Positions 44,003-52,921 of a stretch of DNA of 64,000 nt are shown here, one piece after another (position 1 is the first letter of the stretch; every line of letters begins with the position of its first letter). The translations under genes and the position numbers were made by a program. Under the pieces are notes generated by a model. It worked only from the letters and a program-made list of their open reading frames with translations, had not been told where the DNA came from and ran no database searches. Source of the DNA: Nitrobacteraceae bacterium AZCC 2146 (lineage in GTDB: Bacteria > Pseudomonadota > Alphaproteobacteria > Rhizobiales > Xanthobacteraceae); the NCBI GenBank assembly GCA_036924855.1, contig JBAGRP010000001.1, positions 6,994,001 to 7,058,000 of the forward strand, in the 5' to 3' direction.

Positions 44003-45211
44003 ATGAAGATTAACGACATCGTTAACCGGGCAAAGGCCCTGGTCTCGTGTTTGCCCGCGTCGGAAGCGAGCAAGACAACGCTCGCACGTTATCAGAAGAG
44101 ATTTATGGCGATGCTGAACGAACCCGGCGACCTCGATTGTCTTCGCGGGGGAGATTCGCGCGACACTTATCAGTTTCGTCGCTCGGCCCTTCACGCCACG
44201 AGTCGTGCGATGCTGACGGCCATGATCGACGCAGTCTACGCCGCCGGCGATGCAGCCGTCCTTGACGCATCGAATGAGCATGGCAGCTTCGTGGCTGTGC
44301 AGGCAGCGGCGAGCGATCTTCATAAATTGCTCAACCGGATCGAGCCCGCGATTCTGCTCGATCCTCCCTGTGGACGCGGCAAGTCCAGCTTTACTACGAA
44401 GGAATCCCGCTGGGGCGTTCTAAATGGCCACATCAAGCGCGCGCGAAACAGTAAAAAGAACCAGCTCCGTTACTTCGGTAAGGATTGGCAATCACGACTC
44501 TGGGCTGCAGTGCCGGAAAACTTCGACTATCGAGATGTTCTCGCCGTTCATCTGCTCACGCCTGCGCGTCCCGAAGAATTGGTGCCCGGCGAGCGCCCAA
44601 ACGGATGGGCGCCCGGAGTGATCGTCGAATTGACCGCAAAGGGCCACCTCACCCTCTCTTGGCAGCCTGTAAAAACGCATGGTGGGAAATATGGCTCGCC
44701 GAATGTGTTGATTGCGTTCGATCCGGCGATCGCGGGTGACGCTGCGCGTTACCTGGCCAATAAGTGCGCATTGAACGGGGGGCGCATGATTATTTGCGTG
44801 AACTCCAAGAATGCGGTCAGGAAAGCCTTTGGGCGTCTCGGGCGGAAGGTTTTTCCGCGTGTGAAACAGGCAATGACGCAATACCTGTTCCGGCATCAGT
44901 TTATTGCTGATCTGAAGGCGACATTCGGTGCGGGCGACGTCGTGGCAGCAGCAGCCGGTCAGTGCGTCGATGATACGCAAGCGCATTACGGCCGACGTGA
45001 ATCGGGCCGCAAGCGCCTCGGAATCGTTAGAATTTACAGCGCTCGAAATCCGAAAGTCGGTAATATTGCGCGTGCGCATAAGCTCGCCGTCGACAGGCGC
45101 CATGCATCGAAACTCCATGCTATTGGGCGTGAAGCCGACACGGCTGAGGACACATTCACGGCCATTGACTGCCCGAGTGACGAGCCCATTTTATTGCCAG
45201 CATATTTTTGA
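44003..45211 (+). CDS. Divergent tyrosine recombinase/integrase-like protein
   Basis: 402 residues. The C-terminal half has the layout of a tyrosine recombinase: LLTPARPEELVPG supplies the first catalytic Arg, YLFRHQFIADLKATFG resembles the HxLRHxFAT box, and AGQCVDDTQAHYGRR resembles the LGHxxxxxTxxYxR box with the nucleophilic Tyr. The His of the GH pair is replaced by Gln (GQ). The N-terminal half is helical and unassigned. It starts inside the 3' flank of the older integrase remnant. It may be an active but divergent integrase, or a decaying one with an intact frame. Confidence 0.55.
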   Translation: MKINDIVNRAKALVSCLPASEASKTTLARYQKRFMAMLNEPGDLDCLRGGDSRDTYQFRRSALHATSRAMLTAMIDAVYAAGDAAVLDASNEHGSFVAVQAAASDLHKLLNRIEPAILLDPPCGRGKSSFTTKESRWGVLNGHIKRARNSKKNQLRYFGKDWQSRLWAAVPENFDYRDVLAVHLLTPARPEELVPGERPNGWAPGVIVELTAKGHLTLSWQPVKTHGGKYGSPNVLIAFDPAIAGDAARYLANKCALNGGRMIICVNSKNAVRKAFGRLGRKVFPRVKQAMTQYLFRHQFIADLKATFGAGDVVAAAAGQCVDDTQAHYGRRESGRKRLGIVRIYSARNPKVGNIARAHKLAVDRRHASKLHAIGREADTAEDTFTAIDCPSDEPILLPAYF

Positions 45212-45299
45212 GTTTTTCAACAATCGGCACAAAGCGATCATAGCGGGCCGTCTGCCATAAATTCGAGCGAGTTAAGGTCCGTGGAGTCTCTAAACGCTC

Positions 45300-45850
45300 T
45301 CAAGCGCCTGTCTTATATCGGTGCGCCGTAAGAAAACCGACGGCAGCACAGATCACCATCGTCGGCGCGATCGAATAGCTCGCCGTCGCCGCCAGGCTGC
45401 CGAACGCCGCGGCGCCGAGGATGGCCATGGGGGGATCGCGCCAAGCCGATGGCGGAGAAGGCTATCCAGAACAGTCGCCGTCGCGTAGAGCGGGGCGACC
45501 TGGTAGCCTTCAGGAAACAGCGCCAGTAGAAAGCCGACGCCCGGCGGATACTGAATCACCAGTTTTCCGGTGGTCGGCACCCTGGGGTGGCAGTTCGCGA
45601 AGCCGGCAACACTCCATTCGGGATTGCCGGCCTCCGTTACCAACCGTTTGAAATAGCCGTCGGTTTCGAGGGCGATGTCGGTGTCGAGGCCATCCAGCCC
45701 GTGCTGCTAGAACAGATGCGCCTGCCTGAGGCAGCAGAGGTCGTCAGCGACGCCGCGCGCTCGCTCCAGCGCGACATCGACCAAAGATGGCTCGTGGCAA
45801 TGGTCAAGCAGACCAATCCGCAGATCGGCTTCAGATATCTGAAAGCCGGT
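45300..45850 (-). pseudogene. Membrane-protein remnant (glycosyltransferase-39-like)
   Basis: On the minus strand one frame reads LDGLDTDIALETDGYFKRLV and continues GKLVIQYPPGVGFLLALFPEG, interrupted by an in-frame TAG upstream (near 45,708). After a frameshift the end is PPMAILGAAAFGSLAATAS, then PTMVICAAVGFLTAHRYKTGA and a stop at 45300. The hydrophobic segments and YPPG motif suggest an integral membrane protein of the PMT/ArnT type. The N-terminal bulk is missing. Confidence 0.5.
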
Positions 45851-45870
45851 GTCTTAACGGCTAATGCTGA

Positions 45871-46302
45871 TCAGCCCGCATTCGCCTTGAGGCCGACCGC
45901 CTCGATGCCGGCGAGCGCGCAGATTTCGTCGTTATCCGAGGTGTCGCCTGATATGCCGACCGCGCCGAGCAGGACGCCGGAGGCGTCGTGAAACAGCACG
46001 CCGCCGGGCACCGGGATCATCGCGCCGCGCGCCAGTGTATTCACCGCATCGACGAAATAGGCCTGCTCTTGGGCGCGCTGGAAGATTGCGCGCGAGCCCA
46101 TGCCCAGCGCCAGGGCGCCATAGGCCTTGCCGTGGGCAATCTCGCCGCGCAACAGGCTGGTGCCGTCCTGCGCTACGGTTGCCTTCACGCAGCCGCGGGC
46201 GTCGAGCACCGTGATGACCATTGGCTTGAATTTCTTTTCGACCACCTTGGCGAGGGCAGCATCGAGGATCTTGCGGGCGACGTCGAGGGTCAGGTCAGCC
46301 AT
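45871..46302 (-). CDS. GlcG/HbpS-family heme-degrading-domain protein
   Basis: 143 residues, normal for GlcG/HbpS. The pattern LTLDVARKILDAAL, MVITVLDARGCVKA, IAHGKAYGALALGMGSRAI and PVPGGVLFHDASGVLLGAVGISG is characteristic. The biochemical role of GlcG is uncertain; genes of the family often accompany glycolate or other hydroxyacid oxidases. Here it lies 29 bases downstream of a large FAD/Fe-S dehydrogenase on the same strand, consistent with that association. Confidence 0.87.
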   Translation of the reverse strand: MADLTLDVARKILDAALAKVVEKKFKPMVITVLDARGCVKATVAQDGTSLLRGEIAHGKAYGALALGMGSRAIFQRAQEQAYFVDAVNTLARGAMIPVPGGVLFHDASGVLLGAVGISGDTSDNDEICALAGIEAVGLKANAG

Positions 46303-46331
46303 AGTAAATTCCTTTGTGATCTCGCGGTAAA

Positions 46332-49259
46332 CTAGTGGCGCGTGGCAGCGCTGTCGAGGCTCATCGCCAACACGCGCGCGACGTGCATGGCGCTGCGCGA
46401 TGCGCCGTCGGCGATCTGGTGCCGGCAGGAGGTGCCGTCGGCAACGATCAGCGTGGCCGCGTCTGCCTTGCGCACGGCGGGAAGCAGGGAGGCTTCTGCC
46501 ATCTGCATCGAGACATCATAGGTGTCGGCGCCATAGCCGAATGCGCCGGCCATGCCGCAGCAGCTGCTCTCGATGGTTTCGACGGCAAGGTTCGGGATCA
46601 GCTGCAGCACCTGCTGCACCGGCGTGAACGCGCCGAACGATTTTTGGTGGCAGTGGCCGTGCAGCAGCGCCTTGTCGGCAACGGGGTTGAGCGGCAGCTG
46701 CAACCGCCCGGCTTCGGCCTCGCGGACCAGGAATTCCTCGAACAGCAGTGCATGGGCGCTGACGCTTTTCGCGGCATCGTCGGAGCGCAACGACAGCAGT
46801 TCGTCGCGCAAGGTCAGGAGGCAGCTCGGTTCAAGGCCGACGATCGGCACGCCGCGGGCGGCGAATGGGGCGTAGGTGGCAACCAGGCGATCCAGTTCGG
46901 CGCGGGCATTGTCCACCAGCCCGGCTGAGAGAAACGTCCGGCCACAGCACAGCGCGCGGCCTTGGTCGGCCGGTTTCGGCAGATGCACGCGGTAGCCGCC
47001 GGCGACCAGCACCTGGAGCGCAGCGTCGAGATTTTCTCGTTCATAGGCGCGGTTGAACGTATCGGCGAACAGCACGACCTCGCGGCCATCGGCGGGGCCG
47101 ATAGCCTCTGCGTCCGTGCGAAATACGTCGTGGCGCCATGCCGGCAGATCACGCTTGGCGCTGATGCCGGCGAAGCGTTCAAGCAGGCTTCGGAGCAGCG
47201 GGCTTCTGTTGCGGAAATTGGCCAGCGGCGCGAGGTGCGAGGCCAGCGCGGCGTAATGCGGGAGATAGCCGACCAGTCGGTCGCGCAACGAGAGCCCGTG
47301 CTTTGCTGCGCGCGCAGCCAGTACCTCGATCTTCATCTTCGCCATATCGACGCCGGTCGGGCATTCGTGGCGGCAGGCCTTGCAGGAGACGCAAAGCTTC
47401 AGCGTATCGGCCATGGCATCCGACGTCAGCGCCTCCGGGCCGAGCTGGCCGGAGATGGCGAGGCGCAGCGTGTTGGCGCGACCGCGCGTCACGTCCTTTT
47501 CGTTGCGGGTGGCGCGATAGGACGGGCACATCACGCCGCCCTCGAGCTTGCGGCATGCGCCATTGTTGTTGCACATCTCCACCGCGCCCTGGAAACCGGC
47601 GCCGGCGCCGGGCCAGGCCGACCAGTCCAGCACGGTCTTGAGTTCGCCGACGCGATAATCCGGCGGATAGCGAAACAGCGAACGGTCATCCATCCTCGGG
47701 GGATCGACGATCTTGCCGGGGTTCAGCATATTGTCGGGATCGAAGCGGTGCTTGATCTCGGCGAAGTCGCTGATGATGCGCTCGCCGAACATCGAGGCGT
47801 GGAATTCCGAACGCACGAGGCCATCGCCATGCTCGCCGGAATGCGAGCCCTTGTATTCCCTGACCATCGCAAAGGTCTCTTCGGCGATGGCGCGCATCGC
47901 CTTGACGTCCTTGTCGAGCTTCAGATTGAGCACCGGGCGGACGTGCAGGCAGCCTTCCGAGGCGTGCGCATACATCGTGCCGGTGGTGCCATGCTTGGCG
48001 AATATGCCGGAGAGACGCTCGGTGTAGTCGGCGAGGCGCGGCAGCGGCACCGCGCAGTCCTCGATAAAGGACACCGGCTTGCCGTCCTGCTTCATCGACA
48101 TCATGACGTTGAGACCGGCGGCGCGGAATTCGGCGATCCCGGTCTGCAGCGCTGGCTCGATGATCTCGACCACGCCGCCCCATTTGCGCTGCGGATGGTC
48201 CCAGCCGAAGCCGAGATCGCTCATCAGCTCGCCGAGCTGCTTCAGGCGACGGATATTGTCAGCCTGATCCTCTTCGGCGAATTCGACGATCAGCACCGCA
48301 TCGGGATCGCCGCGCACGGCGGTGCCGATGATCGGCTTGAACATCGCGATGTCGCGGCCGAGCGCCAGCATGGTGCGATCGACCAGCTCGACGGCGATTG
48401 GCTTCAGCTTCACCAGATGCTGGGCGGCGTTCATCGCCTCGTAGAAACTGCCGAAGTGGCAGACGCCCAAGACCTTGTTACGGATCAACGGCCACAGCTT
48501 GAGTTCGACCTGGGTGGTGAAGGCGAGGGTGCCTTCGGAACCGACCAGCAGATGCGCCATGTTGTTGGCGGTGTTCTTCGGCACCAGCGCATCGAGATTG
48601 TAGCCGCCAACGCGGCGCTGCACTTTTGGAAAGCGTTCGGCGATCTCGGCGGCTTCGCGCTCACCGAGCGCCAGCATGTCGCGAAACAGTTGTGGGCCGT
48701 CGGCGCTGACATTCACTTCGCCGAAATGCAGCAGCATGCCGTCGGCCAGAGCCGCGTCCATCGCCAGCGTGTTGTCGCGCATGGTGCCGTAGCGCAGCGA
48801 GCGGCCGCCGCAGGAATTGTTGCCGGCCATGCCGCCGATGGTGGCGCGTGACGCGGTGGAGACATCGACCGGGAACCACAGCCCGTGTTTCTTCAGCCGG
48901 CGGTTGAGATCGTCCAGCACGATGCCGGACTCGACCACGCAGGTGCGCTTCTCGACGTCGACCGAGAGGAGGCGGTTGAGGTGTTTCGAGAGATCGATGA
49001 CGATGCCGTCATTGACGGTCTGGCCGCATTGCGAGGTGCCGCCGCCGCGCGGGGTGACGATGCGGCCGTCGTCGCGGCAGATCGCTAGCGCCCGCAACGC
49101 CTCGTTTATGCTGCGGGGCACAACGACCCCAAACGGCACGATCTGGTAAAACGAGGCGTCGGTGGCGTAGCGGCCGCGGTTGAACGGGTCGAAAAACACC
49201 TCTCCGGTGGTCTCAGCCCGGAGTCGTTGTTCGAGCTTCGTTGGGGCGGCTGGGGACAT
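46332..49259 (-). CDS. FAD-linked oxidase fused to an Fe-S/CCG-domain protein (D-2-hydroxyacid dehydrogenase type)
   Basis: 975 residues. Domains in order: FAD-binding PCMH region with PRGGGTSQCGQTVNDG at about 72-87; FAD-oxidase C-terminal domain to about 540; a ferredoxin-like region around 618-640 with CVSCKACRHECPTGV; and a CCG-type domain near 850-920 ending in SSCCGMAGAFGYG. This is the GlcD-GlcF fusion type of membrane-associated dehydrogenases (D-lactate, glycolate, D-2-hydroxyglutarate). With GlcG and glyoxylate aminotransferases nearby, glycolate or a related hydroxyacid is the best guess. A palindrome 90 bases upstream is a likely GntR site. Confidence 0.87.
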   Translation of the reverse strand: MSPAAPTKLEQRLRAETTGEVFFDPFNRGRYATDASFYQIVPFGVVVPRSINEALRALAICRDDGRIVTPRGGGTSQCGQTVNDGIVIDLSKHLNRLLSVDVEKRTCVVESGIVLDDLNRRLKKHGLWFPVDVSTASRATIGGMAGNNSCGGRSLRYGTMRDNTLAMDAALADGMLLHFGEVNVSADGPQLFRDMLALGEREAAEIAERFPKVQRRVGGYNLDALVPKNTANNMAHLLVGSEGTLAFTTQVELKLWPLIRNKVLGVCHFGSFYEAMNAAQHLVKLKPIAVELVDRTMLALGRDIAMFKPIIGTAVRGDPDAVLIVEFAEEDQADNIRRLKQLGELMSDLGFGWDHPQRKWGGVVEIIEPALQTGIAEFRAAGLNVMMSMKQDGKPVSFIEDCAVPLPRLADYTERLSGIFAKHGTTGTMYAHASEGCLHVRPVLNLKLDKDVKAMRAIAEETFAMVREYKGSHSGEHGDGLVRSEFHASMFGERIISDFAEIKHRFDPDNMLNPGKIVDPPRMDDRSLFRYPPDYRVGELKTVLDWSAWPGAGAGFQGAVEMCNNNGACRKLEGGVMCPSYRATRNEKDVTRGRANTLRLAISGQLGPEALTSDAMADTLKLCVSCKACRHECPTGVDMAKMKIEVLAARAAKHGLSLRDRLVGYLPHYAALASHLAPLANFRNRSPLLRSLLERFAGISAKRDLPAWRHDVFRTDAEAIGPADGREVVLFADTFNRAYERENLDAALQVLVAGGYRVHLPKPADQGRALCCGRTFLSAGLVDNARAELDRLVATYAPFAARGVPIVGLEPSCLLTLRDELLSLRSDDAAKSVSAHALLFEEFLVREAEAGRLQLPLNPVADKALLHGHCHQKSFGAFTPVQQVLQLIPNLAVETIESSCCGMAGAFGYGADTYDVSMQMAEASLLPAVRKADAATLIVADGTSCRHQIADGASRSAMHVARVLAMSLDSAATRH

Positions 49260-49348
49260 GCGATTACCGGGCGGAGGGATGACAAAGCAAACTAACGGGC
49301 ATCCGTTATTCGAAAAGGCTAAAAATGCAAATAGTTCTAAAAATTAAT

Positions 49349-49366
49349 ATTTTTGAATGCAAAAAT
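49349..49366. promoter_or_regulatory. GntR/FCD-type operator candidate 1
   Basis: ATTTTTG, centre AATG, CAAAAAT: a perfect 7-base inverted repeat 90 bases upstream of the FAD/Fe-S dehydrogenase start. Its TTG-AATG-CAA core recurs exactly upstream of the first aminotransferase gene. FadR/FCD regulators commonly bind TTGnnnnCAA-like sites. Confidence 0.6.
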
Positions 49367-49403
49367 GATGGTTGACGGCCCGCCTGCCCATTTTGGAATT
49401 CAC

Positions 49404-50162
49404 CTATTCGGCGACTGGGGCAGCAGCCGGCGTTTGCTGTTCAACGAGGTGCTCGATGGCGGCGGTCTGCTTGTTGCGCAGATGGTGGAACAGGATGTCG
49501 CTGAGTTCGCTGCCGGCCCGGCGCCGCAGCGCATCCAGGATCGTTTCGTGCTCGCGCATGGCCTCGCCCCAGCGTTCGCGCTTGCGGGCGAAATTGGCGG
49601 AGTAGCGGATACGCCGGATGCGGCCGGCGAAATTGGCGTAGGTCGCTTTCAGTGTTGCATTGCGCGAGGCTTCGACGATCTTCTGGTGGATCAACTGGTT
49701 GACCCGGAAGTAGCCGTGCATGTCGCGGTGCAGGTAAAAACCGTACATCTCGTAGTGCAACCGTTCGATTTCGAGGATTTCAGCATCCGTGATGTGTTCG
49801 CAAGCGAGGCGACCGGCTAGGCTTTCGAGTCCGCCCATCACATCGAACAGTTCGCCAAGGTCGTGCTGGCTCAGCTGTCGCACCCGGGCGCCACGATTGG
49901 GTAGAAGTTCGACCAAGCCCTCTGAGGCCAGCACTTTCAACGCTTCACGCAGTGGTGTGCGGGAGATCTCGAGCATGTCGCAGAGCTGGCGCTCGGGAAT
50001 GCGACCGCCGTCAGGAATATTCCCCTCGACGATGTGGTCGCGCAGTCGCGCGAGAATTTCGCCGTGCAGCGAAGGTTCGTCCCGGCTCGAGTCGCCCCTG
50101 TCGGATCCGGCGTTTAATGCCGTCGGGTTCTGTTCGGTTTCGCCGGGAATCAGGGTTTTCAT
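49404..50162 (-). CDS. GntR-family regulator, FadR/FCD subfamily
   Basis: 252 residues. A winged HTH at about 32-100 contains LARLRDHIVEGNIPDGGRI, then ERQLCDMLEISRTPLREAL and LLPNRGARV; the FCD ligand domain follows, with the metal-binding pattern including DVMGGLESLAG and HYEMYGFYLHRDM. FCD regulators sense small organic acids bound to a metal. It lies between the dehydrogenase gene and two aminotransferase genes and is divergent from the latter; matching palindromes in both promoter regions suggest it controls all of them and itself. Confidence 0.87.
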   Translation of the reverse strand: MKTLIPGETEQNPTALNAGSDRGDSSRDEPSLHGEILARLRDHIVEGNIPDGGRIPERQLCDMLEISRTPLREALKVLASEGLVELLPNRGARVRQLSQHDLGELFDVMGGLESLAGRLACEHITDAEILEIERLHYEMYGFYLHRDMHGYFRVNQLIHQKIVEASRNATLKATYANFAGRIRRIRYSANFARKRERWGEAMREHETILDALRRRAGSELSDILFHHLRNKQTAAIEHLVEQQTPAAAPVAE

Positions 50163-50237
50163 GCAGATGACAATAATAGCTACGGTTGGCGCGGTCGAGC
50201 AAATTTTGAACTCGATATAGTGGTTGAATCCTCAAAA

Positions 50238-50249
50238 ATTGAATGCAAT
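50238..50249. promoter_or_regulatory. GntR/FCD-type operator candidate 2
   Basis: ATTG, centre AATG, CAAT, in the divergent region between the GntR gene and the first aminotransferase. It shares the 10-base TTGAATGCAA core with candidate 1. A neighbouring TTGA-ATCC-TCAA at 50224-50235 may be an auxiliary site. Confidence 0.55.
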
Positions 50250-50288
50250 ATTGCTGGGGGTTCACGTCTCAGGGATTCGAGGGCGACG

Positions 50289-51494
50289 ATGACACATCAG
50301 GGGCGTCATTTCTTGCAGATTCCCGGGCCAAGCCCCGTGCCGGATCGCGTGCTCCGGGCGATGGACATGCCGGTGATCGATCACCGCGGCGCCGAATTCG
50401 CCGAACTCGGCAAGGCTGTGCTCGGTGGTTGCCAGAAGATCTTCAAGACGGCCGGGGCGGTCATCGTCTTTCCGTCCTCGGGGACCGGGGCGTGGGAGGC
50501 CGCGATCGTCAATACGCTGTCGCCGGGCGACAAGGTTTTGATGGTCGAGACCGGCCACTTCGCCACCCTGTGGCGGCAAATGGCGGCCCGCTGGGGCATC
50601 GATGTCGATTTCATGCCGGGCGACTGGCGTCACGGCGCCGATCCGGCGGCGATCGAGGCCAAGCTTGCACAGGATTCCGCGCACGCGATCAAGGCGGTGA
50701 TGGTGGTCCACAACGAGACCTCCACCGGCGTCACCAGCCGTATTGGCGATATCCGGAAGGCCATCGACAAGGTCGGCCACCCCGCGCTGCTGCTGGTCGA
50801 TACGATTTCGTCGCTGGGGTCGGCCGATTATCGCCATGACGAATGGGGCGTCGATGTCACCGTGAGCTGCTCTCAGAAGGGGTTCATGCTGCCGCCGGGG
50901 CTTGGCTTCAATGCGATCTCCGACAAGGCATTGGCTGCATCCAAAACCAACAAGATGCCGCGGTCTTACTGGGACTGGGCCGAGATGCTAAAGCCGAATG
51001 CATCCGGATTTTTCCCCTATACGCCGGCGACCAATCTGCTCTACGGGCTGCGTGAGGCGATCGCGATGCTACTGGAAGAGGGGCTCGACGAGGTGTTCGC
51101 ACGGCATCAGCGGCTTGCGGCCGCGACAAGGGCGGCGGTGGCCCATTGGGGTCTCGAAGTGCTCTGTCTGGAGCCCTCCGAATATTCCCCCGTGCTGACA
51201 GCGGTGCTGATGCCCGAGGGACACGATGCCGATCAATTCCGCAAGATCGTGCTCGACAATTACAACATGTCGCTCGGCGCCGGCCTGTCCAAGCTCGCCG
51301 GCACGGTGTTTCGGATCGGCCATCTCGGCGAATGCAACGAGCTGACCCTGCTGGGCGCCCTAACCGGCGTCGAAATGGGATTGTCCGTCGCCGGCGTGCC
51401 GCATCGGGCGGGCGGCGTTGCGGCAGCCATGACCTTTCTCGAAGGGCGGACGAAATCCAATTCGCCGGCGCCTCTCAAGGTCGTCGGCGGTTGA
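50289..51494 (+). CDS. Serine-glyoxylate/alanine-glyoxylate aminotransferase-like protein 1
   Basis: 401 residues from the ATG at 50289. Class V aminotransferase features: HFLQIPGPSPVPDRVLRAMD near the start, PSSGTGAWEAAIVNTL at 62-77, LLLVDTISSLG with the PLP-pyridine Asp171 and the PLP lysine K197 in SCSQKGFMLPPG. The family transfers the amino group of serine or alanine to glyoxylate. A second, related copy follows 143 bases later. Presence beside a hydroxyacid dehydrogenase supports a glyoxylate role; the donor may differ between the copies. Confidence 0.87.
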   Translation: MTHQGRHFLQIPGPSPVPDRVLRAMDMPVIDHRGAEFAELGKAVLGGCQKIFKTAGAVIVFPSSGTGAWEAAIVNTLSPGDKVLMVETGHFATLWRQMAARWGIDVDFMPGDWRHGADPAAIEAKLAQDSAHAIKAVMVVHNETSTGVTSRIGDIRKAIDKVGHPALLLVDTISSLGSADYRHDEWGVDVTVSCSQKGFMLPPGLGFNAISDKALAASKTNKMPRSYWDWAEMLKPNASGFFPYTPATNLLYGLREAIAMLLEEGLDEVFARHQRLAAATRAAVAHWGLEVLCLEPSEYSPVLTAVLMPEGHDADQFRKIVLDNYNMSLGAGLSKLAGTVFRIGHLGECNELTLLGALTGVEMGLSVAGVPHRAGGVAAAMTFLEGRTKSNSPAPLKVVGG

Positions 51495-51637
51495 TGGGTA
51501 CTCTCGACCATTTGCAAACGTTGCGCTGCGGCCGTGCCGCAGGGCCTGGTGCTGTGTCTACAGAGCGGGGGACAAGCTGGCGGAAAGATGATAACCGGGC
51601 GGACCAAACGCAAAATCTGCCGGGAAGGACGCCGCGA

Positions 51638-52837
51638 ATGACTGTGCACACTGGAAGGCATTTTCTCCAGATTCCGGGACCCACCAACGTGCCCGATCGG
51701 GTGCTACGGGCGATGGACATGCCGACGCTCGACCATCGCGGGCCGGAATTCGCCGAACTCGGCCTTCATGTGCTGGCCGCCATGCAACGCGTGTTCCGGA
51801 CCAAGCAGCCGGTTATCATCTATCCCTCCTCGGGCACCGGCGCCTGGGAAGCCGCCATCGTCAACACGCTGTCGCCCGGCGACAAAGTGCTGATGGCCGA
51901 AACCGGCCAATTCGCGGCGCTGTGGCGGGGCCTGGCCGAGAAATTCAAGCTCGACATCGATTTCGTGCCGGGCGACTGGCGCCATGGTGCCGATCTTGCC
52001 GAGATCGAGGCGCGGCTGGTGGCGGATCGCCAACACGCTATCAAGGCGGTGATGGTGGTGCACAACGAGACCTCCACCGGCTGCGTCACCCATCCCCACG
52101 AGGTCCGCAAGGCCATGGACCGGGCGAAGCATCCGGCGCTGCTGATGGTCGATACGGTGTCGGGTCTGGGCTCGCTCGAATACGAACACGACGCCTGGGG
52201 CATCGATGTCTCGGTCGCTGGTTCCCAAAAAGGCCTGATGCTGCCGCCGGGCCTCGGCTTCAACGCGCTCTCAGAGAAGGCGATCGCCGCCTCCAAGGCC
52301 AACACCTCGTTCCGCTCCTATTGGGACTGGCAGGAGGTCATCGTCGCCAACAAGCTCGGTTCATGGCCCTACACGCCAGCGACCAACCTGCTTTATGCCT
52401 TGAAGGAAGCCATCGCGATGCTCGAGGAAGAAGGCCTCGACAACGTGTTCGCACGGCACAAGCGCCACGCCGCGGCAGCGCGTGCGGCTGCGAAAGCCTG
52501 GGGGCTGGAGATCGTCTGCCAGGAGCCGCATGACTATTCGCCGGCGCTGACGGCGGTGATGATGCCGGAAGGGCACGACGCCGATGCGTTCCGCAAGGTG
52601 GTGCTGGAGAACTTCGACATGTCGCTCGGGACAGGGCTTGCGAAATTCAAAGGCAAGATCTTTCGGATCGGCCATATCGGCCACTTCAACGATCTGATGC
52701 TGATGGGTACGCTGGCCGGCGTCGAGATGGGCCTCGACCTCGCCAAGGTCCCGCATCGCGCCGGCGGCGTGATGGCGGCGATGGAAGTGCTGAAGGGCAA
52801 GGATGTCATACCAATGCCGAAGGCCGCGGTCGCCTGA
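51638..52837 (+). CDS. Serine-glyoxylate/alanine-glyoxylate aminotransferase-like protein 2
   Basis: 399 residues from the ATG at 51638; an open frame continues upstream over copy 1 but is only a shadow. It has HFLQIPGPTNVPDRVLRAMD, PSSGTGAWEAAIVNTL, LLMVDTVSGLG and PLP lysine K198 in AGSQKGLMLPPG. It aligns with copy 1 almost without gaps across the whole length and is clearly a paralogue, but substrate-facing segments differ (STGCVTHPHE against STGVTSRIGD; NKLGSWPYTP against NASGFFPYTP). PGPTNVP is the more canonical form of serine-glyoxylate aminotransferases. Confidence 0.88.
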   Translation: MTVHTGRHFLQIPGPTNVPDRVLRAMDMPTLDHRGPEFAELGLHVLAAMQRVFRTKQPVIIYPSSGTGAWEAAIVNTLSPGDKVLMAETGQFAALWRGLAEKFKLDIDFVPGDWRHGADLAEIEARLVADRQHAIKAVMVVHNETSTGCVTHPHEVRKAMDRAKHPALLMVDTVSGLGSLEYEHDAWGIDVSVAGSQKGLMLPPGLGFNALSEKAIAASKANTSFRSYWDWQEVIVANKLGSWPYTPATNLLYALKEAIAMLEEEGLDNVFARHKRHAAAARAAAKAWGLEIVCQEPHDYSPALTAVMMPEGHDADAFRKVVLENFDMSLGTGLAKFKGKIFRIGHIGHFNDLMLMGTLAGVEMGLDLAKVPHRAGGVMAAMEVLKGKDVIPMPKAAVA

Positions 52838-52921
52838 GTCAACTAATCCTGGCTGGAGCGCACGCGCTCCGGCCATTACAATTTCGCGCGGCGTGGAGCT
52901 GCAACAAGAGAAAGAACGCGC

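Noticed and set aside
46962..48851. A 629-codon plus-strand open frame inside the FAD/Fe-S dehydrogenase gene
   Set aside because: It is antisense to a gene with unmistakable FAD and Fe-S motifs; its His/Arg/Ala-rich translation has no domain pattern and is a typical high-GC shadow.
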